A stretch of 64,000 bases of DNA from Microbacterium sp. SD291 (GCF_017355365.1 NZ_JADIJR010000002.1:62001-126000), one strand, 5' to 3'; positions 45,385 to 54,898 are shown, counted from the first letter of the stretch. Notes: generated by a model from the sequence alone, not told the origin. A program made the numbers and translations.

Positions 45385-46494
45385 GTGAGCGTCCGCGACC
45401 TCGCCGACTATCCGTGGGATGCCGTCGCACCGTTCCGCGAGCGCGCGGCACAGCATCCGCAGGGCCTGGTGGACCTCTCCATCGGCTCGCCGGTGGACCC
45501 GACGCCGGAGCTGATCCGCAGGGCTCTCGCTGAGGCGACCGACGCCCACGCCTACCCGCAGACCGTCGGGACTCCCGCACTGCGCGAGGCGATCGTGGAC
45601 TGGTACGCGCGGCGCCGAGGCGTGCCAGACCTCCGGGTCGACAACGTGCTGCCCACGATCGGCTCCAAGGAGCTCGTCGCGCTGCTGCCGACCCTGCTCG
45701 GGCTCGGCGAGGGCGACATCGTCGTGCATCCGCGCGTGGCGTACCCGACCTACGACGTCGGAGCCAGGGTGGCCGGCGCCACCCCGTTTGCAGCCGATGA
45801 CCCGGCCGAATGGCCGGAGGGTGCGAAGCTCATCTGGATCAACACCCCCGGCAATCCCGACGGGCGCACCTGGACCGTCGATCAGCTGTCCGCCGCCGTG
45901 AGCCGCGCTCGCGAGCTCGGCGCCACGCTCGCGAGCGACGAGTGCTACGCCGAGCTCGGCTGGGACGGGCCCTGGGCGACCGAGCCGATCCCGTCGATCC
46001 TCGACCCCCGGGTCACCGGCGGCAGCAGGGCGAACCTGCTCAGCGTGTACTCGCTCAGCAAGCAGTCGAACCTCGCCGGGTACCGCGCCGCGTTCGTCGC
46101 AGGATGCGAGCGGGTCGTCGGAGAGCTGCTCACCGCGCGCAAGCATCTCGGTCTCATGCCGCCAGCGCCGGTTCAGCATGCGATGGCGGTCGCTCTGCGC
46201 GACGACGAGCATGTCCGCACGCAGAAGGAGCTGTATCGCGCCAGGCGCGACACGCTCCGCCCCGCACTGGAAGCGGCAGGGTTCCGGATCGACGGGTCGG
46301 AGGCGGGCCTGTACCTGTGGGCGACGGAGGGCCGCGACGCCTGGGAGAGCATGTCGAGGCTCGCCGAGCTCGGCATCCTGGCCGGACCGGGACCGTTCTA
46401 CGGCGAGCACTCCGCTGCGCACGTGCGGCTCGCACTGACGGCCCCGAGCGAGCGCGTCGATGAGGGCGCCCGTCGCCTGCGCGGAGCACTGTAG
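45385..46494 (+). CDS. dapC: N-succinyldiaminopimelate aminotransferase
   Basis: 369 aa class I/II aminotransferase. PLP lysine K226 in SLSKQSNLAGYRAAF; NTPGNPDG near 153 and SIGSPVDPT near 32 fit the actinobacterial DapC group. Makes N-succinyl-L,L-diaminopimelate for lysine and peptidoglycan, between DapD and DapE whose genes lie 5 kb away. GTG start, co-transcribed with fdxA. Confidence 0.9.
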   Translation: MSVRDLADYPWDAVAPFRERAAQHPQGLVDLSIGSPVDPTPELIRRALAEATDAHAYPQTVGTPALREAIVDWYARRRGVPDLRVDNVLPTIGSKELVALLPTLLGLGEGDIVVHPRVAYPTYDVGARVAGATPFAADDPAEWPEGAKLIWINTPGNPDGRTWTVDQLSAAVSRARELGATLASDECYAELGWDGPWATEPIPSILDPRVTGGSRANLLSVYSLSKQSNLAGYRAAFVAGCERVVGELLTARKHLGLMPPAPVQHAMAVALRDDEHVRTQKELYRARRDTLRPALEAAGFRIDGSEAGLYLWATEGRDAWESMSRLAELGILAGPGPFYGEHSAAHVRLALTAPSERVDEGARRLRGAL

Positions 46495-46611
46495 AGAATC
46501 TCCTCATGTGTCGCATCCTTTTGGCGGATGTCACAGTAGGCCGGCGCGGCTACTAGGCTGTAGAGGCGATTCGGTCGTCATCCCCCAGACCGAACTGAAG
46601 AGGAGGCCCGC

Positions 46612-47907
46612 GTGAGCGCAGCGGCAGACCAGCAGGCGACAGCGAAGCTGACCATCGGCGACACCACCGCGGAATTCCCGCTCGTGCGGGGCACGGCAGG
46701 GCACGACAGCATCGACTTCACGACGCTGACCCGCCAGACCGGCTACACGGGTCTCGACTACGGCTTCGTCAACACGGCATCCACGAAGTCGGAGATCACC
46801 TTCATCGACGGCGACAAGGGCATCCTGCGATACCGCGGCTACCCGATCGAGCAGCTCGCCGGCAACACCAGCTACCTCGAAGTGGCGTGGCTGCTGATCT
46901 ACGGTGAGCTGCCCTCGGCATCCGAGCTCGCCGAGTTCGACGACAAGATCCGCCGACACACGCTGCTGCACGAGGATCTCAAGCACTTCTTCTCGGCGCT
47001 GCCGCACACCGCGCACCCGATGTCCGTCCTGTCCTCGGCCGTGGCCGCGCTCTCGACCTACTACGAGGGCCAGACCGACCCGCACAACCCCGAGCACGTC
47101 GAGCTGAACATGGTCCGGATGCTCGCCAAGCTCCCGGTGATCGCCGCTTACGCGCACAAGAAGAGCGTCGGCCAGGCGTTCCTCTACCCTGACAACTCGC
47201 TGAGCTTCGTCGACAACTTCCTCAAGCTGAACTTCGGAGTACACTCCGAGCCCTACGAGATCAACCCGGTCATGTCGAAGGCGCTCGAGCTGCTGCTCAT
47301 CCTGCATGAGGACCACGAGCAGAACGCCTCCACGTCGACCGTCCGCCTCGTCGGCTCGACCGGAGCGAACCAGTTCGCCTCGATCTCCGCCGGCATCCAG
47401 GCGCTCTCCGGCCCGCTGCACGGCGGCGCGAACGAGGCCGTGCTGACGATGCTCGGCCAGATCCGCGACTCGGGACAGAGCGTCTCGCGCTTCGTCGAGC
47501 GGGTGAAGAACAAGGAAGAGGGCGTGAAGCTGATGGGCTTCGGGCACCGGGTCTACAAGAACTACGACCCGCGCGCCAAGCTCGTCAAGGAGGCGGCCGG
47601 CGAGGTGCTGTCCGAACTCGGCGTGACGGATCCGCTCCTCGATCTCGCGCAGGAGCTCGAGGAGCTCGCCCTCGCAGACGACTACTTCCGCGAGCGTCGC
47701 CTGTATCCGAACGTCGACTTCTACACCGGCGTCATCTACAAGGCGATGGGCTTCCCGACCCGGATGTTCACGGTGCTGTTCGCGATCGGGCGTCTTCCCG
47801 GGTGGCTCGCCCAGTGGCGCGAGCTGCAGAACGACCCGCAGACGAAGATCGGCCGCCCGCAGCAGCTGTACACGGGATCGCCCGAGCGCACCTTCCAGAC
47901 GCGCTGA
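46612..47907 (+). CDS. gltA: Citrate synthase (type II)
   Basis: 431 aa, hexameric-type length. Catalytic residues lie in GPLHGGANE and GFGHRVYKNYDPR, with the Asp near VDFYTGVIY. GTG start with GAGGAGG upstream. TAGGCT and TAGAGG boxes around 46553-46566 may be promoter elements with a leader of about 50 bases. First step of the TCA cycle. Confidence 0.95.
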   Translation: MSAAADQQATAKLTIGDTTAEFPLVRGTAGHDSIDFTTLTRQTGYTGLDYGFVNTASTKSEITFIDGDKGILRYRGYPIEQLAGNTSYLEVAWLLIYGELPSASELAEFDDKIRRHTLLHEDLKHFFSALPHTAHPMSVLSSAVAALSTYYEGQTDPHNPEHVELNMVRMLAKLPVIAAYAHKKSVGQAFLYPDNSLSFVDNFLKLNFGVHSEPYEINPVMSKALELLLILHEDHEQNASTSTVRLVGSTGANQFASISAGIQALSGPLHGGANEAVLTMLGQIRDSGQSVSRFVERVKNKEEGVKLMGFGHRVYKNYDPRAKLVKEAAGEVLSELGVTDPLLDLAQELEELALADDYFRERRLYPNVDFYTGVIYKAMGFPTRMFTVLFAIGRLPGWLAQWRELQNDPQTKIGRPQQLYTGSPERTFQTR

Positions 47908-47921
47908 CGCGGACCGGACCC

Positions 47922-48392
47922 GTGCCGGTCGTCACCGCAGAGGCCGTGGTCCCGGTGGATCCGGCGACGGCGTTCGCGATCTCCCAGACGACCGGCGCCG
48001 TGCGCCGCCGGTGGGATCCCTTCATCAGCGAGCAGCACTTCCTGGACGACGCGGATGCCGCAGCCAAGGGCGTGCGCACCTTCACGAGGCAGCGACTCGG
48101 CTTCGCGATGATCAGTCGCTACGTCTCCTACGCGCCGCCGACGAACGTCGGCATGATGATGGAGAGCGGCCCGTGGTTCTTCGAGAAGCTCGGTGGCGGC
48201 TGGCGGTTCACCGCAGTCCCCGAGGGCACTCTCGCCGTGTGGAAGTACAACTTCTCCTGCCGACCGGCCTGGCTCGCCCCGATCGCCGACTGGATCGGCA
48301 TCCGGGTGCTCGGCTTCGAGGTCAGGAGGCGGCTCGCGGGTTTCGTCCGCGGATGCTCCGACCCGCTCGTGCTGCAGGCCGTGCGCCGCTGA
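47922..48392 (+). CDS. SRPBCC (polyketide cyclase/START-like) protein
   Basis: 156 aa, one alpha/beta helix-grip domain: VTAEAVVPVDPATAFAIS start, RRRWDPF near 30, and a beta sheet ending in SCRPAWLAPI. GTG start 14 bases after gltA without a good ribosome site. Binds hydrophobic ligands in the superfamily; function unknown. Probably co-transcribed with gltA. Confidence 0.75.
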   Translation: MPVVTAEAVVPVDPATAFAISQTTGAVRRRWDPFISEQHFLDDADAAAKGVRTFTRQRLGFAMISRYVSYAPPTNVGMMMESGPWFFEKLGGGWRFTAVPEGTLAVWKYNFSCRPAWLAPIADWIGIRVLGFEVRRRLAGFVRGCSDPLVLQAVRR

Positions 48393-48420
48393 CATCCGCG
48401 CGGTCCCTCGGGGGATGACG

Positions 48421-48500
48421 ACGGCGCCCCGCCTGCGTGTCCACGCCCCACTGCTCTGACGCGTGCCAGGTGGGGTGTGGGCGACCAGACGGGGCGCCGT
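48421..48500. terminator. Nested two-stem hairpin between convergent genes
   Basis: Outer stem ACGGCGCCCCG (48421-48431) with CGGGGCGCCGT (48490-48500), inner stem CCACGCCCCAC (48441-48451) with GTGGGGTGTGG (48470-48480, one G-T pair). A bidirectional terminator is likely. Confidence 0.55.
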
Positions 48501-48512
48501 GTGTGTGGAGGG

Positions 48513-49910
48513 TCAGCGGCCCTGGTAGCCGCGGCCGCCGCCCTGACGCGACTGACCGCCCTGACGAGCCTGGCCGCCGCCCTGACGGGAGGCGCCGGGC
48601 TGTCCCTGACCGCCCTGGCCGGAGCGGGGACGACGACGACGAGCGGGAGGAGTGGTGGCTCCGCTGCGCTCACCGCCGGCGGGGCGCTGCTTGGCCGGCT
48701 GGCGCTGCGGCTGAGCCTGGACCGGCGCGGGGCGCACGTGAGGGGCGCGCTCCGGCACGAGCTCGGTGACGGCGCTCGCCGTGACCTCCTCGAGCGGCGC
48801 CGTGATGGCGGCCTTGCGCAGCAGGTCCTTCACATCGCGACGCTGCTCGGGCAGGACGACGGTGACAACGGTGCCTGCGGCGCCGGCACGGGCGGTGCGG
48901 CCGGAGCGGTGCAGGTACGCCTTGTGCTCCATGGGCGGGTCGACGTGCACGACGAGGTCGACGTTGTCGACGTGGACGCCGCGCGCGGCGACGTCGGTGG
49001 CGACGAGCACGCGGACGCCGCCGTCCTCCGGGTCGGACGAGAACGCGCCGAGGTTGCGCTCACGGGCGTTCTGCGACAGGTTGCCGTGCAGATCGACGGC
49101 CGGGATGCCGGACGCGGTGAGCTGCTTGGCGAGCTTCTTCGCCTGGTGCTTGGTGCGAGTGAAGAGGATGCGGCGGCCGGTGCCGGACGCGAGGTCGCGC
49201 ACGAGCGTGGTCTTGTTGTCGGTGGAGTCGACGACCAGCACGCGGTGGGTCATCTCGCCGACGGGCACGCTCGCCTCGTCGACCTGGTGGCTCACGGGGG
49301 AGTCCAGGAAGCGGCGGGCGAGGGTGTCGATGCCGCGGTCGAGCGTCGCGCTGAACAGCAGGCGCTGTCCGCCGGCCGGCGTCGCGGTCAGGATGCGGGT
49401 GACACCGGGGAGGAAGCCGAGGTCGGCCATGTGGTCGGCCTCGTCGAGCACGGTGACCTCGATACCGTCGAGCTGCACGACCCGCTGCTTCATCAGGTCC
49501 TCGAGACGGCCGGGGCACGCCACGACGATGTCGACGCCGTTGCGCATGGCCTGCTCCTGCGGACGCTGGCTGACGCCGCCGAAGACGGTGGTGACCTTCA
49601 GTCCGGCGGCTGCGGCGAGCGGGGCGATGGTCGCGGCGATCTGGGTGGCGAGCTCGCGGGTCGGGGCGAGCACGAGGCCGCGCGGGTGACCGGGGCGGCT
49701 CTTGCGTGCGGATGACGCGAGGCGGGCGACGAGGGGAAGCGCGAACGCGATGGTCTTGCCGCTTCCGGTGCGTCCGCGGCCGAGGAGGTCGCGGCCGGCG
49801 AGGGAGTCGGGGAGCGTGTCGCGCTGGATGGCGAACGCCTCCGTCTTGCCGTCGGCGGCGAGAACGGCGGCGAGGTCGGCGGGCACGCCGAGATCGAGGA
49901 AGGAAGTCAT
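48513..49910 (-). CDS. DEAD-box RNA helicase with Arg/Gly/Gln tail
   Basis: 465 aa. Motifs: FAIQRDTLP (Q motif), GRTGSGKT, LDEADHM, FSATLD and HRSGRTARAG. The last 90 residues are low-complexity, rich in Pro, Gln, Arg and Gly (RQGGG repeats), typical of RNA-binding tails. ATG 49910 follows GGAGAT; the longer frame to 49985 is in the leader. Likely acts in ribosome biogenesis or cold adaptation. Confidence 0.9.
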   Translation of the reverse strand: MTSFLDLGVPADLAAVLAADGKTEAFAIQRDTLPDSLAGRDLLGRGRTGSGKTIAFALPLVARLASSARKSRPGHPRGLVLAPTRELATQIAATIAPLAAAAGLKVTTVFGGVSQRPQEQAMRNGVDIVVACPGRLEDLMKQRVVQLDGIEVTVLDEADHMADLGFLPGVTRILTATPAGGQRLLFSATLDRGIDTLARRFLDSPVSHQVDEASVPVGEMTHRVLVVDSTDNKTTLVRDLASGTGRRILFTRTKHQAKKLAKQLTASGIPAVDLHGNLSQNARERNLGAFSSDPEDGGVRVLVATDVAARGVHVDNVDLVVHVDPPMEHKAYLHRSGRTARAGAAGTVVTVVLPEQRRDVKDLLRKAAITAPLEEVTASAVTELVPERAPHVRPAPVQAQPQRQPAKQRPAGGERSGATTPPARRRRPRSGQGGQGQPGASRQGGGQARQGGQSRQGGGRGYQGR

Positions 49911-50126
49911 GGGGGTATCTCCGAAAATGCACGCGCGCAGAGGCCGGGTGCGGGGAAGGGTGGGCGACGGCGCGGGATCGCGCATCGTTTCGCCGTTCGA
50001 AATGGCCAGAACCAGCTAGTGGCGCGGGAGCGTGTCGACGACGCAGACGTCTCGCATGGCGAGTGGCGTCACGATGACACTATCACGCGCCGCCCGCGTT
50101 ACCCTGTGAGCCCGCCCCGCCGCGCG
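49911..50126 (-). promoter_or_regulatory. Long leader and promoter region of DEAD-box gene
   Basis: TAGTGT at 50082-50077 is the best -10 match on the minus strand, about 165 bases before the ATG. The leader has no gene. Long leaders are common for cold-induced helicase mRNAs. The dapD stop lies at 50127. Confidence 0.35.
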
Positions 50127-51080
50127 TCAGGCGTGCAGCGCCTCGTTCAGGGTGACGCCGACGCCGGCGCGGCGCACAGCCTCGACCGCTCCGCTGAGCG
50201 AGTTGCGGCGGAACAGCAGACCGTCCTGACCGGAGAGGTCGGCGCCCTTGACGGTCTTCCTGGCGCCATCGGCGGTGACAGGACCGTCGACCAGCACGAT
50301 CTTGGTGCCCGCCGTGACGTAGAGGCCGGCCTCTACGACGCAGTCGTCGCCGAGAGAGATCCCGATGCCGGCATTCGCGCCGAGAAGAGTCCGAGACCCG
50401 ATCGACACGCGATGCGCGCCGCCGCCCGAGAGCGTGCCCATGATCGACGAGCCGCCGCCGATGTCGCTGCCGTCGCCGACCACGACACCCTGCGAGATGC
50501 GACCCTCCACCATCGAGGCTCCGAGCGTGCCGGCGTTGAAGTTGACGAAGCCCTCGTGCATCACGGTGGTGCCGGGGGAGAGGTGAGCGCCGAGGCGCAC
50601 GCGCGAGGCGTCGGCGATCCGCACGCCGGCGGGCTGGACGTAGTCGGTCAGCCGGGGGAACTTGTCCAGGCCCTGGACCTGAATGCCGGCGCGCTGCAGC
50701 AGCGGCCGCAGCCGTGCGGCGTCGTCAGGGTGCACAGGGCCGGCGTTCGTCCAGGCGACGTTCGGCAGGTGGCCGAAGACGCCCTCGAGGTTCAGCTCGT
50801 TGGGGCGCACCACGAGGTGCGAGAGCGCGTGCAGTCGCAGGTACGCGTCGGCGGTCGATGCGGGGGCCTCATCGAGGTCGATCTCCAGCTGCACCGTCTC
50901 CACGGTGACGTTGCGGCGCTCGTCCGGGCCGGTGAGCGCCTCCAGCGCGGAGAGCGCGGCCGCGGCATCTTCGGCGGAGGGCGCCGTCGCGAGCACCTCG
51001 GGGAACCAGGCGTCCAGGACGGTGCCGTCCCCGGCGATCGTCGTGAGTCCGGTACCCCATGCCGTGCGCGCGTCAGTCAT
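50127..51080 (-). CDS. dapD: Tetrahydrodipicolinate N-succinyltransferase
   Basis: 317 aa actinobacterial-type DapD. The C-terminal left-handed beta-helix shows hexapeptide repeats (GVRIADASRVRLGAHLSPGT, GGGSSIMGTLSGGG). Adds succinyl to the lysine-pathway intermediate. TAGCGT lies six bases before the ATG, so leaderless. Divergent from dapE across a 65-bp palindrome. Confidence 0.93.
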   Translation of the reverse strand: MTDARTAWGTGLTTIAGDGTVLDAWFPEVLATAPSAEDAAAALSALEALTGPDERRNVTVETVQLEIDLDEAPASTADAYLRLHALSHLVVRPNELNLEGVFGHLPNVAWTNAGPVHPDDAARLRPLLQRAGIQVQGLDKFPRLTDYVQPAGVRIADASRVRLGAHLSPGTTVMHEGFVNFNAGTLGASMVEGRISQGVVVGDGSDIGGGSSIMGTLSGGGAHRVSIGSRTLLGANAGIGISLGDDCVVEAGLYVTAGTKIVLVDGPVTADGARKTVKGADLSGQDGLLFRRNSLSGAVEAVRRAGVGVTLNEALHA

Positions 51081-51086
51081 GCCACA

Positions 51087-51092
51087 ACGCTA
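51087..51092 (-). promoter_or_regulatory. -10 box of leaderless dapD transcript
   Basis: TAGCGT, then TGTGGC, then ATG at 51080. Confidence 0.6.
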
Positions 51093-51115
51093 CCGAATCC
51101 GGCGACGTCGTCCGG

Positions 51116-51180
51116 CCCGCGAGACTTCACGAATGTCACATTTCTCAGTCGGAACAGTGACATTCGTGAAGTCTCGCGGG
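51116..51180. repeat. 65-bp palindromic repeat, copy 2 (between dapD and dapE)
   Basis: Perfect 24-base arms (51116-51139 and 51157-51180) around a 17-base centre. Same total length and nearly the same arms as the copy in nadA. Placed between two divergent promoters, so it is not a terminator of either gene. Confidence 0.88.
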
Positions 51181-51194
51181 CTGAGGGGCGCAAG

Positions 51195-51200
51195 TAGGCT
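51195..51200 (+). promoter_or_regulatory. -10 box of leaderless dapE transcript
   Basis: TAGGCT, then GGGGGC, then ATG at 51207. Confidence 0.6.
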
Positions 51201-51206
51201 GGGGGC

Positions 51207-52280
51207 ATGGTGCTCGATCTGACCGCGTCCTCTCTCGACCTCACCCGTGCGATCTGCGACATCCCCAGCGTCTCGGGGGAGGAGAAGACCCTCGCAGACG
51301 CGATCGAGCAGGCGATCAGCGGCTATCTGCATCTGGAGGTGATCCGGCACGGCAACACGGTCGTCGCGCGCACGGATCTCGGACGCGAGCAGCGGGTCGC
51401 GATCGCCGGGCACATCGACACCGTGCCCATCAACGGCAACGTGCCCACCAGGGACGTCGAGGTCGACGGCGTCCCCGTGCTCTGGGGCCGCGGCACCGTG
51501 GACATGAAGGCAGGTGTCGCGGTGCAGCTGAAGCTCGCCGCAGAGCTGACCGATCCCGTGGTCGACATCACCTGGATGTGGTACGACAACGAGGAGGTCG
51601 AGGCGTCGAAGAACGGTCTCGGGCTGCTCGCCGCAGTGCGCCCCGACCTGTTCGAAGCCGACTTCGCGATCCTCGGCGAGCCCTCGAACGGCCAGGTCGA
51701 AGGCGGCTGCAACGGGACCCTCCGCGCCATCGTCCGCACCCGCGGAGTCAGAGCGCACGCCGCCCGCGCCTGGATCGGCGAGAACGCCATCCACCGTGCC
51801 GCCCCCGTCCTCACCAGGCTCGCCGAGTACCGCGCCCGAGAGATCCCTGTGGAGGGGCTGCTGTACCGCGAGAGCATGAGCGCCGTGCGGATCGCCGGCG
51901 GCGTCGCGGGCAACGTGATCCCCGACGCCTGCGAGGTCGAGGTCAACTACCGCTTCGCCCCGAGCAAGACGGCGGCTGACGCCGAGGCGCACATCCGCAG
52001 TGTCCTGGCGGGCTTCGAGGTGGAGATCACGGACGCAGCCGAGGGCGCGCGCCCTGGGCTCGACGCGCCGATCGCCCAGCAGTTCGTCAAGGCCGTCGGC
52101 GCCGAGCCGCGTCCGAAGTACGGATGGACCGACGTCGCGCGCTTCTCCGCACTCGGCATCCCCGCCGTCAACTACGGTCCGGGCGACCCGCATCTCGCGC
52201 ACCATGACGAGGAGCGCGTGCCGATGGCGCAGATAGACGCCGTCGAGCGCGGGCTGCGCGCGTGGCTCACCTCGCGCTGA
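51207..52280 (+). CDS. dapE: Succinyl-diaminopimelate desuccinylase
   Basis: 357 aa M20 metallopeptidase-fold enzyme. Metal ligands H69 (GHIDTVP), D99 (GRGTVDMKAG), E130 with catalytic base E129 (NEEVEASKNG), and a late His in HLAHHDEE. Releases succinate to give L,L-DAP. The 3' end overlaps the next gene by 19 bases. Confidence 0.93.
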   Translation: MVLDLTASSLDLTRAICDIPSVSGEEKTLADAIEQAISGYLHLEVIRHGNTVVARTDLGREQRVAIAGHIDTVPINGNVPTRDVEVDGVPVLWGRGTVDMKAGVAVQLKLAAELTDPVVDITWMWYDNEEVEASKNGLGLLAAVRPDLFEADFAILGEPSNGQVEGGCNGTLRAIVRTRGVRAHAARAWIGENAIHRAAPVLTRLAEYRAREIPVEGLLYRESMSAVRIAGGVAGNVIPDACEVEVNYRFAPSKTAADAEAHIRSVLAGFEVEITDAAEGARPGLDAPIAQQFVKAVGAEPRPKYGWTDVARFSALGIPAVNYGPGDPHLAHHDEERVPMAQIDAVERGLRAWLTSR

Positions 52281-53479
52281 GCGCCGCGCGCCGGTGGGCG
52301 CAGCTGCCCGTCGCCGTGCGGATCGCCGGGGTGTACCTCGGCGCGCGGCTGATCACCACCGAGCTGCTCGTCGTGGCCGCCTCGCTGTCGACGTCGCTGT
52401 CGCGATTCGGCGCTGAACCGGGCCTCGTCGACTTCGTCCTCGGCTGGGACGCGCAGTGGTACTGGCTCGTGGCGGAGAGCGGCTATCCCGCCGAGCTGCC
52501 GCTCACCGATACCGGCGATGTCGCCGAGAACGCCTGGGCGTTCATGCCCGTGTTCGCGTACGCGGCCAAGGCGGTCGGGGTCGTGTTCGGATCATGGGGT
52601 GCCGGAGCGTTCCTGGTGTCCTTCGTCGCCGGCTACCTCGCCTGCCTCGCGCTGCACCGCCTGCTCAGAAACCGCATCGGCGGATCCGCCGCGATGTGGG
52701 CGGTGATCCTCTACGCCTCCGGTCCGATCGCGGCGATGTTCCAGGTGGGGTACGCCGAGACCCTGTTCCTGCTGCTGCTCTTCCTCGCGCTCGACGCGGT
52801 GACCCGACGCCGCTACCCCTGGCTGTACCTGATCATCCCGGTCATGGCGTTCACGCGGCCCGGCATCCTCGCGTTCGCGCTCTTCCTCGGCCTGCACGGC
52901 ATCCTGCGATGGATGCGCCGCCGCGACGACCCTCTCGCCGCGCGTGAGGTCGTGCACATCGTCGCACTGGGCGCGCTCGCCACCGCGTGCGGCTTCGCCT
53001 GGCAGGTGATCGCCGCGATGGTCACCGGGGATCCGGGCGCGTACCTCGCGACGGAGCTCGCCTGGCGCCGGCACTGGGTCGCCGGAGGCGTCGAGACGTT
53101 CGTGCCCTTCGAGGGCTGGATCCAGGCCGCTCAGTTCTGGTTCGCGCAGTGGGGGCTGCCGCAGCCGTGGGGGCCGGTGGCGCTGGCGCTGCTCGTCGTC
53201 GCGGTCGGCGCGGCGCTGCTGTACTCGCCGCAGGTGCGCGCGCTCGGGGCCGACATGCGGCTGTGGAGCGCGAGCCACCTGCTGTATCTGCTCGCGGTCT
53301 TCTTCCCGCAGTCGAGCACGTTCCGCCTGCTGCTGCCGCTCAGCCCGCTCTGGGGTGCGGTTGCCGTGCCGCGCTCACGCTGGTGGCGCGTGGGCATCCT
53401 GCTGCTGTGCCTCGCGGGCCAATGGCTCTGGATATTCCACGTGTACGCGCTCGGGAACACGTTCTGGCAGGTTCCCTGA
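52262..53479 (+). CDS. GT-C-like polytopic membrane protein (mannosyltransferase-type)
   Basis: 405 aa, about ten membrane helices. The first outer loop contains LGWDAQWYWLVAESGYP, like the WD-containing loop of PIG-V/GT-C glycosyltransferases that use lipid-linked sugars; FTRPGILAFALFLGLH is another shared block. Function is likely protein or lipid glycosylation at the cell envelope, by similarity only. GTG start inside dapE couples the two. Confidence 0.7.
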   Translation: MAHLALSAARRWAQLPVAVRIAGVYLGARLITTELLVVAASLSTSLSRFGAEPGLVDFVLGWDAQWYWLVAESGYPAELPLTDTGDVAENAWAFMPVFAYAAKAVGVVFGSWGAGAFLVSFVAGYLACLALHRLLRNRIGGSAAMWAVILYASGPIAAMFQVGYAETLFLLLLFLALDAVTRRRYPWLYLIIPVMAFTRPGILAFALFLGLHGILRWMRRRDDPLAAREVVHIVALGALATACGFAWQVIAAMVTGDPGAYLATELAWRRHWVAGGVETFVPFEGWIQAAQFWFAQWGLPQPWGPVALALLVVAVGAALLYSPQVRALGADMRLWSASHLLYLLAVFFPQSSTFRLLLPLSPLWGAVAVPRSRWWRVGILLLCLAGQWLWIFHVYALGNTFWQVP

Positions 53480-53574
53480 TCGTGAATGCTTCGTGCATTT
53501 GTTCGCAGGTGACATCCAGGTCCCGGTGACACCCGATAAACTGGTTCCATACCACCGGAGGAAAAGGAGCCACG

Positions 53575-53748
53575 ATGGCAGCGATGAAGCCGAGGACCGG
53601 AGACGGACCCATGGAGGCCGTGAAAGAAGGGCGACTCATCATCGTGCGCGTCCCGCTCGAAGGCGGCGGACGACTGGTCGTCTCCGTGAACGACGCAGAG
53701 GCCAAGGAGCTTCACGACGTGCTCGCAGCCGTCGTGGCGCCGGCCTGA
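53575..53748 (+). CDS. DUF3117 family protein
   Basis: 57 aa, starting MAAMKPRTGDGPMEAVKEG with RVPLEGGGRLVVSV, nearly invariant across actinobacteria. A strong GGAGGAAAAGGAG precedes the ATG, and GATAAACT at 53535-53542 is a likely -10. Function unknown. Followed by a perfect terminator. Confidence 0.92.
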   Translation: MAAMKPRTGDGPMEAVKEGRLIIVRVPLEGGGRLVVSVNDAEAKELHDVLAAVVAPA

Positions 53749-53763
53749 CACCTGACGAGCTGA

Positions 53764-53797
53764 GAAGGGCGACGGATCTCCGGATCCGTCGCCCTTC
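53764..53797 (+). terminator. Terminator after DUF3117 gene
   Basis: GAAGGGCGACGGATC (53764-53778) and its exact complement (53783-53797) form a 15-bp stem with a four-base loop, followed by TTC. Confidence 0.8.
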
Positions 53798-53823
53798 TTC
53801 GTGCGCGCGTGCGCTCGTGCTCG

Positions 53824-54462
53824 TCAGTCGCTGTCGGCGACGCTGATCAGCTGCAACAGGCCCTCGCCGGTCGTCGACACCGTCGCGAGGACGGCGGAGG
53901 ACTCCTGGGTCTCCTGGATCAGCGAACGGTACGCCGTGGTGACCTCGTCGCGCTGCACAGGGTCGGCGACCCGCCCGCCAGCGAGGACGCGGGGGACGAG
54001 CACCATGCCGCCGGTGCGGACGAGGCGCAGGCCATGCTCGACGTAGTCGATGACGTTGTCGGCGTCGGCGTCGACCAGGACGATGTCGTACGACGCCTCG
54101 TTCATCCGGGGGAGCACGTCAGCGGCACGTCCCGTGATGAAGCGCGCCTTGGTCGCGGGCACCCTGGCATCGGCGAACGCCTGGCGGGCGGCGGCCAGGT
54201 GCTCCGGCTCGTTGTCGATCGAGGTCAGCACGGCCTGCGGGGCACCGCGGAGCAGCCAGAGGCCGGACACGCCGGCGCCGGTTCCGATCTCCACGATCGA
54301 CCGGGCGCCGGTGGCGGCGGCCAGCACGGCGATCTGCGAGCCGACGGCTGCACTGACCGGCGCTGCACCCAGCTCGACGGCGTGTGCGCGGGCGCGGGCG
54401 ATCGGATTCGGCTCCACGATCGATTCGCGGATGAAACGTGCGTTCGCGTCATGCTCGCTCAT
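53824..54462 (-). CDS. SAM-dependent O-methyltransferase
   Basis: 212 aa, family-3 O-methyltransferase. SAM motif VEIGTGAGVSGLWLL near 58, DIVLVDADADN near 125 for metal/substrate. Homologous in position to the methyltransferase beside sigE in mycobacteria. TACCCT lies seven bases before the ATG. Divergent from tatB. Confidence 0.87.
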   Translation of the reverse strand: MSEHDANARFIRESIVEPNPIARARAHAVELGAAPVSAAVGSQIAVLAAATGARSIVEIGTGAGVSGLWLLRGAPQAVLTSIDNEPEHLAAARQAFADARVPATKARFITGRAADVLPRMNEASYDIVLVDADADNVIDYVEHGLRLVRTGGMVLVPRVLAGGRVADPVQRDEVTTAYRSLIQETQESSAVLATVSTTGEGLLQLISVADSD

Positions 54463-54511
54463 GTTCTCCAGGGTATGTGCTCGATGTGCATCGAGAGGGC
54501 AGGCGCGGCGG

Positions 54512-54517
54512 TAGCCT
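54512..54517 (+). promoter_or_regulatory. -10 box of leaderless tatB transcript
   Basis: TAGCCT, then GGGGAC, then ATG at 54524. Confidence 0.6.
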
Positions 54518-54523
54518 GGGGAC

Positions 54524-54898
54524 ATGACGTTCGGGCTCACCTTCGAGAAGCTGCTGCTGATCGGTCTGATCGCTGTGCTCATCATCGGGCCCGAGCGGCT
54601 GCCGAGGGTGGCCGAGGGCTTCGCGAAGACGGTGCGCCGGGCCGGTGAGTACATCCGCGACACGAAGTCCAAGATGCGCGACGAGATCGGCCCGGAGATC
54701 GACGACGTCGACTGGCGCAAGCTCGACCCGCGCCAGTACGACCCGCGGCGCATCATCCGCGACGCGCTCCTCGAGGACGCGCCCAAGCCGGTCTCGGCGC
54801 CCGCGATGGCTGCACTCGCCGAGCCGAAGGCCGCTCCGAAGGTGCTTCAGGAGTTCTCCCGCACCAGCCCGCCGCCGTTCGACCCCGAGGCGACCTGA
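54524..54898 (+). CDS. tatB: Sec-independent translocase subunit TatB
   Basis: 124 aa. One N-terminal membrane helix (about 5-21), the hinge GPERLPRVAEGF, then an amphipathic basic helix (AKTVRRAGEYIRDTKSKMRDE) and a Pro-rich tail. Part of the twin-arginine export complex. The mycobacterial neighbours sigE, rseA and htrA are absent upstream. Confidence 0.88.
   Translation: MTFGLTFEKLLLIGLIAVLIIGPERLPRVAEGFAKTVRRAGEYIRDTKSKMRDEIGPEIDDVDWRKLDPRQYDPRRIIRDALLEDAPKPVSAPAMAALAEPKAAPKVLQEFSRTSPPPFDPEAT

Noticed and set aside
51116..51180. 65-bp palindrome considered as a transcription terminator
   Set aside because: It lies upstream of both divergent genes, and the other copy is inside coding sequence.
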